Below are positions 47,490-59,486 of a stretch of DNA of 64,000 nt, piece after piece (the stretch's first letter is position 1; each line of letters opens with the position of its first letter). The notes beneath the pieces were generated by a model. That model was not told the DNA's origin. It did no database searches and was given only the letters and a program-made list of their open reading frames with translations. The position numbers and the translations under genes are program-made. The stretch comes from Gnetum montanum (taxonomy: Eukaryota; Streptophyta; Gnetopsida; Gnetales; Gnetaceae). Where the stretch lies: positions 15,049-79,048 of the forward strand of contig MNCI01017734.1 in assembly GCA_015680685.1 (NCBI GenBank), written 5' to 3'.

Positions 47490-48684
47490 TATCAGTCATC
47501 TCACACCATAATGTCACTACCAAGCCCAAGAGTATCATAAGACTCCCTCTCCTAGGAGAGACACTCCACATGTATATCATCCTCTGAATCCATCTGCATC
47601 TCTTACACTGGTAGCTCCACCACCAACCACTCCAACAATGCAAAGGGTATTTCCCACTCAACTGCAATAACCCAATGTCACAAGGGTTTCAAATCCTCAA
47701 CTCTCAATTGGTTCTGACAATCTTATGCTGAAAAGATCTTTCTTCAAAACCAAAAATCCAACTAAGCCCTCACCCTCAGAGGTGGTTGAACATCTAAACA
47801 CCTCCATACCAAATAAAGTTTCGGGCCCTTCTTTCATCCAAAAATTGAGCTCAACACACACAGTTATGTTAACACATACTGTCATAGACTAGATTAAGGT
47901 GGGCCATCTTTCCAAGAAATTCTCTGACCTTGGAAGTCCCCTAATTTATCTCCAATTTGCTGGGAATGAACCCTATAAAGCTCTTCTGGACTCAGGTTTC
48001 GGTGTCAACCTAATATTGCAAGAGATGTACAAAGCTTGGAACCTACCTCCATTAAGGAAGAGTAACATTCAACTTGAGTTGGCTAACTAGTTCATCACTG
48101 TCCCCTTGGGACTCATGGAGGACATCGTTACCACTATTTTCAGGTGGTTGTATCTAGTGGATTTCCTAGTGATACAAGTAACTAACAGTAAGGGGAACTT
48201 CCTAGTAATAATGGGAAGAGCATGGCTAAGTACAATAGATGCATGCCTAGGAATTCGTGATCTTTCCCTAGAAATATCCAAGAAAAATACTTTCAGAAAG
48301 ATCAAGAGGAAGAAAGTTCCATGCTTCACATACAGTGACACAGGGTGCAATTGCGTGTAAAAATCATGGGTTATGCGAATTTTAGCATTGCCTACATGTG
48401 ATCGGTGTGCAGAAGAAGTTAATATACAAAAGTGCCTGTATGTAGCAACCACAAGAGAAGAGGACACCTTGTGGCTAATGACTAATAAAGAGAGTGCCTC
48501 AATAACATGCATGAAATTAACTAAGGGAATAATTAGTGCTTACATTAGAAGCATAGACACACTTGATCAAGTTCATTGCCAACTTTCCAACCTTAGCCTC
48601 GAAAACATCAACTGGGGGAAGTTGGAAATTCCCAAGAGATTTAAACAAGAGCCCCTTGGTCTGAAACCATTTCCCACCATCTAG
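47490..48684 (+). pseudogene. A2 gag C-terminus and aspartic protease
   Basis: The Pro-rich segment (47500-47890) is interrupted by stops. The protease reads SPLIYLQFAGNEPYKALLDS then GFGVNLILQEMYKAWNLP; the DSG triplet is intact. The linker to RT contains RCAEEVNIQKCLYVATT. It is the same architecture as A1 20224-21339. Confidence 0.75.
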
Positions 48685-48879
48685 AGTATATGACTCTTGA
48701 AAATGAAAAATCAGTAATTATCAATGCAAAACTTGTTCCCAACCAAAAGGAAAGACTACTGAAGGTGATAAATAAGTGGTCAAAATCCTTTGCTTGGTTA
48801 TATCCCGAGTTAACCGAAATAGATCCTAGGATATGCTAGCATAGGATTTACATGGACCCTTCCATGAAACCTCAAACAC

Positions 48880-49700
48880 AACCATAGAGATGATTGAATC
48901 CAAAATTGAAACAAATAGTAAAGGAAGAGATAGAATAGCTCCTCAAGGTCAGGTTCATATATCTCATTGTTAATAGTGAATGGGTTAGCTCTCTAGTAAT
49001 AATGCCTAAGAAGGGAGGAAAATGGAGGGTGTGTATAGATTTTAGGCTTTTGAACATGGAAACAATTTAGGATCATTGCCCATTGCCATTTGTTTACCAA
49101 GTCTTAGACACTATAGTATGGCATCACTATTATAGTTTTCTAGATGGGTATAGTGGATATAATCAAATACGAATAGCACTAGAAGATCTAGCCAAAAAAA
49201 TGTTCACCAGTTCTTGGGGAATGTTTGCATATAAACAAATGCCATTTGGCTTGGGTAATGCCCCTACCACATTTCAACGTTTAGTTCTAAGCATATTTCA
49301 ACAATAGATAGAGAATGAAGTGGAAGTCTTTATGGATGACTTCTCCACTTATGGGACAAGCTTTGATTAATCCTTGGACCAATTAGAGTAAGTGCTAAAA
49401 TGATGTGTAGAAACCAACTTGAAGCTCAACTGGTAGAAAAGCCATTTGATGGTTCAAGAGGGCATGGTATTGGGGCATAAGATTTCATAGTTAGGAATAG
49501 AGGTAGACTCAAAAAATGTTAAAGTCATCCAAGGAATAACCTGACAATAAAAAACTATCAAAGACATTCGGTCATTCCTTGGACACACTGGCTACTATAG
49601 GAGATTCATTAAGAACTTCTCCAATATTGCCAAATTGTTGGTAGAATTAACGAAGAAGGATACACCATTTTAATGGACCAGGGAATGTGAACAAGCATTC
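48880..49700 (+). pseudogene. A2 reverse transcriptase
   Basis: It shows SEWVSSLVIMPKKGGKWRVC, FLDGYSGYNQIRIALED, SSWGMFAYKQMPFGLGNAP and an intact FMDDFSTYG at about 49330. Stops occur at several points, for example in 'acaatttaggatc' (49062) and 'caacaatagatag' (49303). A2 keeps the catalytic Asp pair that A1 lost. Confidence 0.8.
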
Positions 49701-50275
49701 CAAATCCTAAAACAAAGGCTTGTGCAAACTCCCATTCTACAAGCCCTTGGCTAGTCTAGACCATTCCATATAATGACCGATGCATCTAATTATGCCTTAG
49801 GAGCTATACTGACATAGTTAGATGAACAAAAACATGCTTATTACATCCACTATGCAAGTAAAAGTATCACCGGTGCATAACTCAACTACACAACTACTAG
49901 AAAAGGAATTAATGGCTGTAGTGTTTGCATTGGACAAATTTAGGCACTATGTGTTAGGCTACAAAGTGTACATTCATACAGATCATAGTGCAATTAGGTT
50001 CCTCATGAATAAGCCAATGGTTAGCCCTCATATTATATATTGGTTGGTAATCCTTCAAGAGTTTAATCTAACGATAGTAGATCAAAAGGACACTGAGAAT
50101 GTAGTTGTAGATCACTTATCACGGTTGCACTGGGACAACAAAGGGGATGAATATGCCATATCTAATCATTTTCCTGACAAAACCCTCTTTTCCAATGTAG
50201 TGAATAACCAACCCATGGGCACGAATTGGTATAGTAGCATTCTCACCTATCTCCTTTCCCAACAAACACCATAGG
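49701..50275 (+). pseudogene. A2 RNase H (gypsy type)
   Basis: IMTDASNYALGAILT near 49770 is followed by LEKELMAVVFALDKFRHYVL, VYIHTDHSAIRFLMNK and an ending of VVVDHLSRLHW. The LGYK segment missing in A1 is present. One stop (TAG) lies near 49817, and an apparent frame change near 49870. Confidence 0.78.
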
Positions 50276-50339
50276 GTTTGGACTTCAGGAAGAAGCAATA
50301 ATTTCTTCACAAAACCAAGTACTTCATGGAGATTAGAGG

Positions 50340-51290
50340 CTAACTTTACAAATTTTATCCTAATGGCTTGGTTCGATGGTGTGTACCCAATGTGGACCAA
50401 TTAAGAGTTCTCACGGATGCTCATGAGGGCCCTTGTGTGGGTCACTATGCAGGGAGACGAACAGCTATCAAGATCTTGCTTGCAGGATATTATTGGCCTA
50501 CACTATTTCAGGATGCCCATCATTTTGTCCAATTCTATGAGTGCTATCAATGTGATGGTGGAATGACTACTAGAACGGAGGGTCCACAACAATGGATTCA
50601 ATCTTTGGAACCCTTCGACATTTGGGGAATAGACTTTATCGGGCCCATTACACCAATGTCCAATGGAAAAGCTTATATCATTGTTGCTATTGACTATCTA
50701 GCAAAATGGGCTGAAGAAGCTACTGTAATAGACTGTACATCATCTACAGCTACACAATTTGTACAATAACAAGTCGTAAATAGGTTTGGTGTGCCACATC
50801 CACTTATCTCAAATAACGGAATGCATTTCATGGGTGCAACCTTTCAAAAATTGATGCAATGCTTATGGGTTGAACATAAATTGACTACACCTTATCACCC
50901 CCAAGCTAATGGCCAATCCAAGGTCACTAATCAGGAGATTACTAGAATATTAACAAGGAAAATTAGCAAATATAGGTGAGATTGGAGCACTAACCTGAAT
51001 GATGTTGTTTGGGCATACTGCTCCACTTGGAAACTCCCTACAGGCTACTCTCCCTATGAGTTAGTGTACGGAAAACTCCCAAAGCTTCCAATTCAAATCG
51101 AGCTCCATACACTATCCATGGCATGTGACCTCTATGTTGACCTTGATCTAGCACAAAAACAAAGATTGACAACTTTAAACATGCTAGACGAAAATCGATT
51201 GGTTGCCCTGTCATCAAATGAGTTACACAAGGCACATAACAAGCAATGTCATGACTTAAAAATTTGAAAGGTTACGTACAAACTAGGAGA
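50340..51290 (+). pseudogene. A2 integrase
   Basis: The HHCC-type start has HEGPCVGHYAGRRTAIKILL and FYECYQCDGGM, with the first Cys as Tyr. The core has the first Asp (FDIWGIDFIGP). The second Asp is Asn (LISNNGMHF) and the Glu is Lys (NGQSKVTNQE); A1 keeps both. The frame runs to about 51267 with a TAA at 50767 and a TGA near 50978. Confidence 0.8.
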
Positions 51291-52170
51291 TAAGGTCCTT
51301 TATTAGAATCCCAAGCATGTACCACAATGCATGAAATTTCAAACATTGTGGAAAGGAACTTACATTATTCATACAACCTTCCCGTCAGGAGCCATGATAA
51401 GAGATTATTGGTCAATGTGCAACAAAAAAAAACCCTTCCATGAACTAAGAAAAGCTAGTGCAAATAACATCTCTAATAGCGGACAACCTCGCTTGTTATT
51501 TCAGATCTCTCCCTTTCAATTCAATCATGGGGAAGATAACCACCTGTGCTAATCAATTGAGGCCCTTCATTCTTTTTAAGTTTTTGTTTTACAAATTTCT
51601 TTAACTTTTCTTGTTTTTGTTTTACAACATTGTTTATACTTTTTCATTTATTTATGTGTTTCTTTATTTATTTTTGTTTTATTTTGAATTGTTAAGTTTG
51701 TCACTTAATAAGTGATCCAAAGATGATATGAATTGTATTCCATTGATTGCTAATGTTTGGTTTTTACCTTTAAGTGATGATGTTGATACTAAGGTATGGT
51801 TCTTTTGATGTAGTAGGCAATGAGTCCACATCATCCATGTAGCTATAATTTCTATGGTTTCTCTTAGCTTGGAACTTTACAATCACCTTTCTCAATAATA
51901 AGAACTATCAATGAATTGGTAATTGGGTATTTCTTGAACTAAGGAAGGACTTAAGGATTGAAAAGAGTGTGACTTCAAGGGGATTTGATGCACTTATGCT
52001 AGCCATTCTCTAGGGTGCTTGGATGTTTTCTTCTTGAGTTTTCTTACTATTTTGACGTTGCCACATTATTGGGAAGCTGAGAAAATAAAAATAATGAGTC
52101 TTTGCATGGTGTGGTTCTCACATATAAACACAAAAAAAAGTGAAAAAAGTGAGAATTCAAAGCACACCCC
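51291..52170 (+). other. A2 3' untranslated region, cut by element C
   Basis: Matches A1 24010-24850 closely, including 'aatcatggggaagataacca', a degraded form of the A1 purine tract. It stops at 'agcacacccc', where the LTR of C begins. Confidence 0.65.
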
Positions 52171-53720
52171 TGTAATGATAGAAAACGTCGATCACTGGAA
52201 ATACTGAACGAAAGTCTGTGTACACAGTTCTAACCCTGGATCTGTGTGAGGCTCATGCTGGAGAAAAAATGAATCTAAGGTGCCCTGAACGGTCTTGTCG
52301 ACCAGATAGGGACTTACTTTATCAGTAAAAATTTTATGATATTTGGATGACAAACTGATGGTTATTTATGAGAAGATATAATATTGTTAACTTCGAAGTT
52401 AATTGAAAACGATGTAATCGATTTAAAGCGATTTGCGAGATTCATGTAAATAGGGAACAAGAGATCATATTTAGAATGTAGGCAATCCCAAGATTTTGGA
52501 TTCAACTCATGAACCAAATATATTAGATATAATGATTACAAGTAGACTTCAATTTAAGCGAAGTACATGCCAACAACAAGAAAGCTATTCAGAGATAAAG
52601 CAAGCAAAGGTCAATCTAACTTGTTCTAGCAGATCTGGGCATAAGGAGGTCAAACCCAAAGTAGAATGTCCATTAACTGGCTATTTCTAACCAAAGGTTC
52701 TTGCTAATTGTGATCGATAGTCCTGCAATTATTGATCCTCTTTTTTCTCTTGTTACTCCTTGCTAAAATTTGTCAACAATTTTCAATGAAAGGAAAATTG
52801 CTCACAGAGAAAAGCTGTCAATTCTTTTTGAGAAATTTTGCCCACCACCACTTTGATCTTTGTCAATTGGAATATTTACAAGATTAGGGTTAGGAGAAAA
52901 ATGTGGTTTAAATGACACATGTCCTGAACCTATAAAATGGCATTGACTTGATATATTTGTTGTTGAAGCTTGCGGTGCCACATTACGTAGCGCATCGTAA
53001 ATCACTCTTGTTTGGGCTTTGGCGACAGGCTATTCTTTGATTATGCTACAATACATTAGAGAGGGTATCGTGAGGTATGAACTGCTGATGCTTGTATTAT
53101 ACTATTTTTTTTCTTTGCTTGTATTACACTGCACCATGCTATATTATGCTGCATCATGCTAGATTATGCTTCATAGCGTAATTCAGCGTAAAATAGCGAA
53201 CTTGCAAAAAATGGAAGTGTTGTGGCCACGCTTCCTCTATTTTTGATCAATCTTTCCAAGGTTTATTATGCCACACTATGTAACGTAGCGTAATAGGCCC
53301 CTTAACCAAGAAAGAAAACCTGTTGAAATGCGTGGCGTGCTGCAGATCATTGCCTAAACCTTAATATTTTTGTTGGGTCATCGAAGTCTTGAATGTTTGT
53401 CATCTTTGATGTTATGGTGGACTACCTTTTGAAATTATGGTACATAATGCAACGTTATGCTATGTTACATAATGCAGCGTAGTATGCTAAAAGTTAAGAT
53501 TTTTGAAACATAGAAAACTTGCAAAGTTGAAGGTTTGCTGCTTTGCATCCATCGCCTTGTTTTATCTTCTAAAATTTATTTGTGTTGTGCTAGGCAGCGT
53601 GGTAGGATAGACCTTTAACCAAAAAGGGAACTTGTTGTGCCTTGTCTTGTCATGACCCCTTGCCTGAATCACTAGATTTCACTGAACCATTGAGGCCTCA
53701 AAATTTTCATGGTGTTTCAA
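52171..53720 (-). repeat. Element C 3' LTR
   Basis: It starts TGTAATGATAGAAAACGTCG, like B's TGTAGTGATCGAAAATGTCG, and ends TGGTGTTTCA. At 1550 bp it is shorter than B's. The hairpin region (52980-53500) is more eroded, with 'ttatgctatgttacataatg' among the clearest remnants. The TATA position of B is not conserved (52868). Confidence 0.85.
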
Positions 53721-53732
53721 TGGCCCCTCTTT
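53721..53732 (-). other. Element C polypurine tract
   Basis: The minus strand reads AAAGAGGGGCCAT before TGAAACACC, the same as B. Confidence 0.88.
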
Positions 53733-55400
53733 GTTGACGTTTAGAGGGCTTACCTGACAGACGTCGACAAAGAATATGAAACACTAGAGAGGTAAAGGCA
53801 CCAATAGCATCCATCGGAGATTGCTCAAATGTTGCTCTATCAAAGCTGGAAGTGTAAAGGTAGGGGAGGGAAGAAAGCATAGGAGGGATCTTACAAAAGT
53901 AAGAGGAGGGAGGTTTGGGAAAGACTCAAGCATGTGAACATGAAACTTTTGCGAATATGTCCTTTCATAAATGTATTTGTGAGAGGTTACACTGTCATAC
54001 TGTATATAAGGGGCTTGCACGAGTGAGTTTTGTTCTGCCCACGTGGCCTGGATGAGTTGTTTTACATCCTTTTTTCCAAGCTTTACCATGGATGCGGTTT
54101 TTCTTTGAATGCAAATTACATTCCATGAGGCGAGTTGTGTTATGCCTGTTCGTAGACATGATCATGTGAAAGAATTGACTTAATGTTCATATTCTGTACA
54201 AGTGAAGAACAGGGTAAAGATGGTAGTAAGGATAAGGAAAGGAAAAAATGAAGTAAGGTATATGATGGATGAAGAGGTAGGGTTTGAACTCCCAAGTAGC
54301 TAGGCTAATCTGAGCAGCAACCTCTGAACGCTGTAACACCTCACCTTCTAATGAATGTATTCTCAATCAATGCTATCATAACAAGTAACCTAAAAAACAT
54401 AACAGAGCATGGAGAGCCAAAAGCAATCACCCTAATTGCTAAGGAGGGAGGCTGTTGAAACAAGCGTCGTCCAAAGCGAAAAGGAGAGCGAAGGCCATGA
54501 AAGAGGAACCACGGCAAAGAGCAAGGGTTCCTATCTTGATGCCATGGTTCCCACAACTACCATTGATAGCCATATTCATCTTACCCCATCAACCGAGCAA
54601 AGAAACAGTTAGATGAGCCTACCAAGCTAAAATCTGGTGGCGGCGATGGATGGAGGCTATTGAAACCATGGATGACCATAGTTTCTTTGAGGCTCTAAGC
54701 AGTGAAGTTGATCCCAGGAGCTACAATTACAGAGTAACTATCATAGCAACATCTTTGAGGGATCAGTAGCATGCCTTTCGGCATATCTGAGGAATCAGTA
54801 GGATGTGAGTGAGGTAGTGGCATTGCATCTATTCCACCGCGTCACTCATTCCGTCTACTAGGGATGCAGTGCAAGAATGATCACACTTGCTTGCTTCATA
54901 GATTGCTTATTGAAAAATTCTAGTTTTAGGTCTTGGTTAACTATTGTTGCTATTTTTAAGCCTCAGCAGGCCGTGGTCCTGGTTTAACATCTAGGTAGAC
55001 TAAAATCTGCTAGTTTTACGTCATAGCGGAAGGTGGAAGAGCTAGTTTATGGTCCCAGTAGACTACGCTATGGGTGTCAGTTTTATGTTGTGACCTAAGG
55101 ATAAGTCTATGCTAGTTTAGCATCTCAGCAGATGTATGCTTACCTTGCCAATTTTACTTCATAGCGGACGGTCAGAAACTTTGCAATTTTAGCATCGTGG
55201 AAAATGCTTGAAAGGAATGCCAGTTTTATGTCATAGAAGATGTGCACAACTTTTTCAGTTTTAGGTCGTAGCAGATGTGTACAACTTTTCCATTTTTATG
55301 TCATAGCGGATGTGTGTTACCATTATGCCTGAGTCAAGTTGACCTTTAGATCTAGTACTGCTTTAGATATAGATGGTTCACTAGATTTGGTAGCTCGTTG
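53733..55400 (-). other. Element C 3' untranslated region
   Basis: There is no coding signal in 1.7 kb. The last 420 bp (54910-55330) hold a degenerate array of the 'agttttaggtc' minisatellite seen in B. The 19-bp repeat of B is not evident here. Confidence 0.55.
54910..55330. repeat. Hairpin minisatellite in the 3' UTR of C
   Basis: About ten degenerate units, such as 'gctagttttacgtcatagcg', 'ccagttttatgtcatagaag' and 'cagttttaggtcgtagcaga'. It is at the same position as array 1 of B. Confidence 0.65.
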
Positions 55401-56560
55401 CCGTTGATATCCACTAACTTGAATGCTCTGTTACCATATGTGTTGATGACCAAGAAAGGGCCTTCCTAGTTTGTAAAGAATTTGCCTACTAGTTCATGAA
55501 TGGCCTTGAGAACTAAGTCTCCCTTCTTGATCAGTCATTGATGAAGATTGTGTTGGTGCTTTTGTCTTTGTTTGTCCTAATATCTTTCGATGGTATTAAG
55601 CGTTTGGATGCACTTCTCCTCTACTGAGTCTAAATCCATGATTCTAGACTCATTGTGTTGAGTCTCATTTATAACTATGGAGAGGACCATCCGCAATGAG
55701 GGAGCCTGTAATTCCAAGGACAACACTGCTTTGGATCCATAGACTAGACTATAGGACGTCTTGTCTGTAGTTGTCCTGCATGTCGTATGATACGCCCATA
55801 ACACGTAGAGGATTTTTTCATGCCACCATTTCTTGTTGTTGTTGAACATCTTCTTGAGTAGATTGATAATTACCTTATTTTTTTCTTCTACTTGACCATT
55901 TGCTTGCGGGTAATAGGGTGAAGAAAAAGATTGCTTGATACCATGATTGTCACAAAAAGATTTAGTTTTGGTACTACTAAATTAGGGTCCATTGTCAGTC
56001 GCAATAGTCATAGGGAGCCCAAATCTGGTTATAATATTATCTAAAATGAAATGGTAGACCTGTTGAGATGTAATCTTCCATAGGGGGATGATCTCAACCC
56101 ACTTTGTGAAATACTTAGTGGCAATGATAATGAAGCTATGTACTGAGGAAGACTTAGGTGCAATGGGGACTATGATATCTAGTCCCCATCATTGGAATGA
56201 AAAAGTAATTTGTGTAGTGTGTAACTCGGTTGGTGACACATGTATTACGTTTGCATAATGCTAGCACGTATCACATGTCTTAATTTTGGTAAGGCAGTCT
56301 TTTTCCATGTACGGTAAATAGTACCCTAGGTGTCTGATTTTAGCAGCCATGGCTCATGGGGCTACGTTTCCTCCACACAACCCCTTGTGAACTTCACTAA
56401 CTATTCACTGTGCTTGGTCATTATTAACGTAGGTTAGCAATACCCCATCGGAAGAGCGTCTACAGAGAGTACTATCTCAGATGATGACGTATTGCCTGGC
56501 ATGCTTGCGTACTGCGTCTTTTTGTGCATGTGTTAGCTCGTGTGGTGGTTCACCATGCAG
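55401..56560 (-). pseudogene. Element C integrase
   Basis: The right part encodes a zinc domain (HKGLCGGNVAP ... TCDTC) and IIIATKYFTKWVEIIPL. The left part (55849-55577) has WWHEKILYVLWAYHTT and PYSLVYGSKAV-like residues. Several stops lie between. The architecture is the same as B's integrase. Confidence 0.75.
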
Positions 56561-56570
56561 AAGGAAATTC

Positions 56571-57180
56571 TTAATGTTGTTGTACTATTCTAGCATTCCT
56601 CCCACATTTAATGAATATATTTGTGCCACTTGAATGACAAGATCTGTACATTCTATCATCAAAGTGAGCCAAGTGGTAAACAAGTGTAGGTGACATATTT
56701 AGTGCCAGTGTGGCCAGTGCATCGACCACTGCGTTTTCGTTACATGGGATGTGCTGCGAATCGATTGTCATAAATTGATTCAAGAGATCTTTAACCATAT
56801 CACAGTAGGGCTATAGATGCATAGCTTTGCAGGCGTAGACTTACGCGGCATGTGTTGTGAATTGATTGTCACAAATTGATTCAAGAGATCTTTAACCATA
56901 TCGCAGTAGGGATGTAGATGCATAGCTTTGCAGGCATAGACTCTTGTGATTTGATTGATAATGAACATCGAATAGCCTCAGATTTCCAGGTGTTGAACGT
57001 TGAATTCTCTGGCTGTTAACAATCCTCTGAGGAGCCCCTCATACTCTGCCACATTGTTCATATAAGGGAAGGCCAGGCGGTAAGCCAATGGATGTACATC
57101 CTCAAGGGCAAGCGTAATAACAATGGCAGCACTACCACCTCTAGTAGTTGAAGCTCTATTGAAGTATAACGTCATTTCGA
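56571..57180 (-). pseudogene. Element C second RNase H, with 101-bp tandem duplication
   Basis: The start (57175) reads LYFNRAS, where LYFDGAS is usual, so the first catalytic Asp is Asn. NVAEYEGLLRGLLTAREF follows. The later part (IPCNENAVVDALATLALN) matches B. A 101-bp tandem duplication at about 56745-56945 breaks the frame, because 101 is not a multiple of three. Confidence 0.72.
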
Positions 57181-57307
57181 GGCCTGTTGATAAAAGGCTT
57201 AAACTATGTACATGCTCATCTGGAAATTATGGCTCTATCATAGCTTGATCATTAATAGGCGATGTTGCTAGCTGGTTAGCTATAGCTTGACCTTTGGTGG
57301 ATGATTT

Positions 57308-58912
57308 TCAAACATAATGTAAATTGAATTCAGCTGTGATAGCTTTGTAGGAAGCAATCCTACTACTCTCATACAAGTTGTTTGAGATAGCCCGCAGAAC
57401 GTTGTTTTTGCAAATTATGTTGACCTGACTATGAAAAAGATAATACCTACATTTTTTAAGTGCAAAAACTAATGCCAAACAATTATGCTCCACTTCATTG
57501 TACCTTACTTTGTACGTAAATAGAGCATGACTGAGACAATAGATAGGGGCTTCTAACCCGTTGTCCCTTTTTTGGCAAAGTAACGCAGCTATAGACATGT
57601 CCAAGTTTGCTAGATAAATGTAAAAAGGCTGATCCCTTTGTGGTGGAAAAATCGTTGGTAAGTGTTGTAGCTCCTTTTTCAAGTTGTCAAATTCATGTTG
57701 GCAGTCATCAGTCCATTCAAAATTAATGCCCTTCTTAAGGAGATGTTGCTTGGAATGTAATTTATCTGTTAACTTCGAAATGAACCGCCTGATAAATTGT
57801 AGTCTACCCTGCAACCCGTGTAATTCCTTAAGGTTTGTAGGTGGCATTAAATCAACGATGGATTTAACCTTGTTGGGGTCGACTCGAATGCTAGTCTCTA
57901 ATACTACAAACCCCAACATGCATCCGGTTTTGACTCCAAATACACATTTCTTTGGATTGAGCCATAAGTCATGCTTGAGACATCGTTTAAGGACTAACTT
58001 CAGGTCTTCTAAATGATCTTCCAACTTTATAGACTTGATAGCTCTATCATCTACGTAGTCGTTCAATCTCCCTAAAAGGTAATCTCCAAATATGTATGTC
58101 ATGGCTCGTTGATACATTTCCCCAGCATTTTTTAGCCTGAAAGGCATCATAGTGTAACAGAAGGTCCCCCAGGGCATCATGAATGTTGTGGTCAATTGAT
58201 GCTCTAGATTAATATGAATTTAATTATAACCTGAGAAGCCATCCATAAAGGATAGAAGCACATGACCAACTATTGTATTGATCAGTTGGTCGATACTCAG
58301 TAACGGGAAATTATCCTTAATCGTAGCTTTGTTCAGATCTCAGAAGTCTATGCAGATGTGTATGCCTCCCGTTTTCTTATAAACAACTACGATGTTGAAC
58401 ACCCAGTTTGAGTAATCAACCGCACGAATGAAACTAGCTTGATATAGCTTGGTGATTTCATTATGCACTGCTAGTGTGATTTCTGGCTTAATCTTTCATG
58501 CCTTCTGTCTAATTCCTTTGATGCATGGATCTAAGATTATATTATGCTATAATCCCAGCATGTCTTCGTACGACCACGCAAATACAAAAGTGTTACCTTG
58601 GAGCACTTGCGCTATGCCACTCTGTGTCTATTAGTCTAGGAGGGAATTAACCCTAAGAGTTTTATTTTCACCTTTGTGTGTAACCATAGGGACCTTGTTG
58701 AAAGTGTCCTCAATCACATCACCAGCCTCTAGGTCTAGAGTTTGAGCCAGATGTTCTAACCAATCTGGGGATATTTTCGATGTTGCTATGGTTGCGTCAC
58801 AAAGGGAAGGGTCTATTTCTATCAGTGTGTAATTAAAATATCTAATGGTCTCCCCATATGGGTCCATTAAAGTTAAGGATGTGAATAAAGCTATGTCCAT
58901 TTGTGAATCACC
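57308..58912 (-). pseudogene. Element C reverse transcriptase and gypsy RNase H
   Basis: 58195-57308 is a 295-codon open stretch with WGTFCYTMMPFRLKNAGEMY, the catalytic YVDDRAIKS, NLKELHGLQGRLQFI and RNase H motifs (FEWTDDCQHEFDNLKKEL, LALVFALKKCRYYLF). The N-terminal part (58918-58200) has SPDWLEHLAQTLDLEAGDV and stops. The frame opens at the splice acceptor. Confidence 0.88.
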
Positions 58913-58914
58913 CT
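58913..58914 (-). other. Sense-strand splice acceptor before RT (element C)
   Basis: The minus strand reads GGTATTTTTTGCAG then GGTGATTCACAAATGG. It is a good pyrimidine-rich acceptor at the same place and phase as in B (35089). Confidence 0.6.
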
Positions 58915-59009
58915 GCAAAAAATACCAAAAACGAAAGTTGTTACATTGTTTTTCTACAATTTGTTGAACAATAAGAGTTTTTTTTCTTTGCGTCAGAGTT
59001 GTGTATTAG

Positions 59010-59245
59010 AGAAGTTTCTAGTTTAAGGTCTTAGTGGACCATTACAAATATGCACAGTTTGTAAAAAAATGATGAGCTAGGCTTCCTAGATGCTAGCGTA
59101 TTAAATAAGATGAAAGATGCAATGTGGTGTGTCTAGCGTGTCGTGAAATTTAAATTTTTGTATAGACCGTAGTTGATGCGGCCGAATTACAAGATGATAA
59201 ATTCTGTATTAGTTTAGGGTCATTTCAGACCGTACTTCACATGAT
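59010..59245. repeat. Scattered hairpin-minisatellite units between RT and the antisense gene (C)
   Basis: 'tagtttaaggtcttagtgga' at 59011 and 'tagtttagggtcatttcaga' at 59211. Same place as array 2 of B. Confidence 0.6.
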
Positions 59246-59486
59246 ATCTATGAAATTAATGCCCTAATGTTTGTGTTTCATGTCATACTGACACCATTGT
59301 TTCGTGAAAGTTCTGCATCAATCGGGGAAAAAAAATTAGTTAGTTTCGAGAATTTTGATTATAAACTAGTGATTCATACTCAAAACAAGTTACAAATATC
59401 ACGAATTTGGATCTAGCTATAGTAGAAAGGAAGCGTGAGCAAGGCGTGAACAGACGATTTTGCAAAGATTTTGTTCAATTGCAGCT

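Larger units (their letters stand above)
26098..52170 (+). mobile_element. Element A2: second Athila-type element, split by B and C
   Basis: A2 follows A1 closely in sequence and order: leader 26496-27120, gag 27121-28051, then gag C-terminus to integrase at 46366-51290, and 3' UTR to 52170. It is interrupted by element B (28052-46365 including one target copy) and again at 52171 by element C. Its 3' LTR would lie beyond the window. The coding regions are decayed. Confidence 0.85.

Noticed and set aside
57684-58016. 110-codon plus-strand frame
   Set aside because: Shadow of the RT frame of element C, which has the YVDD motif.
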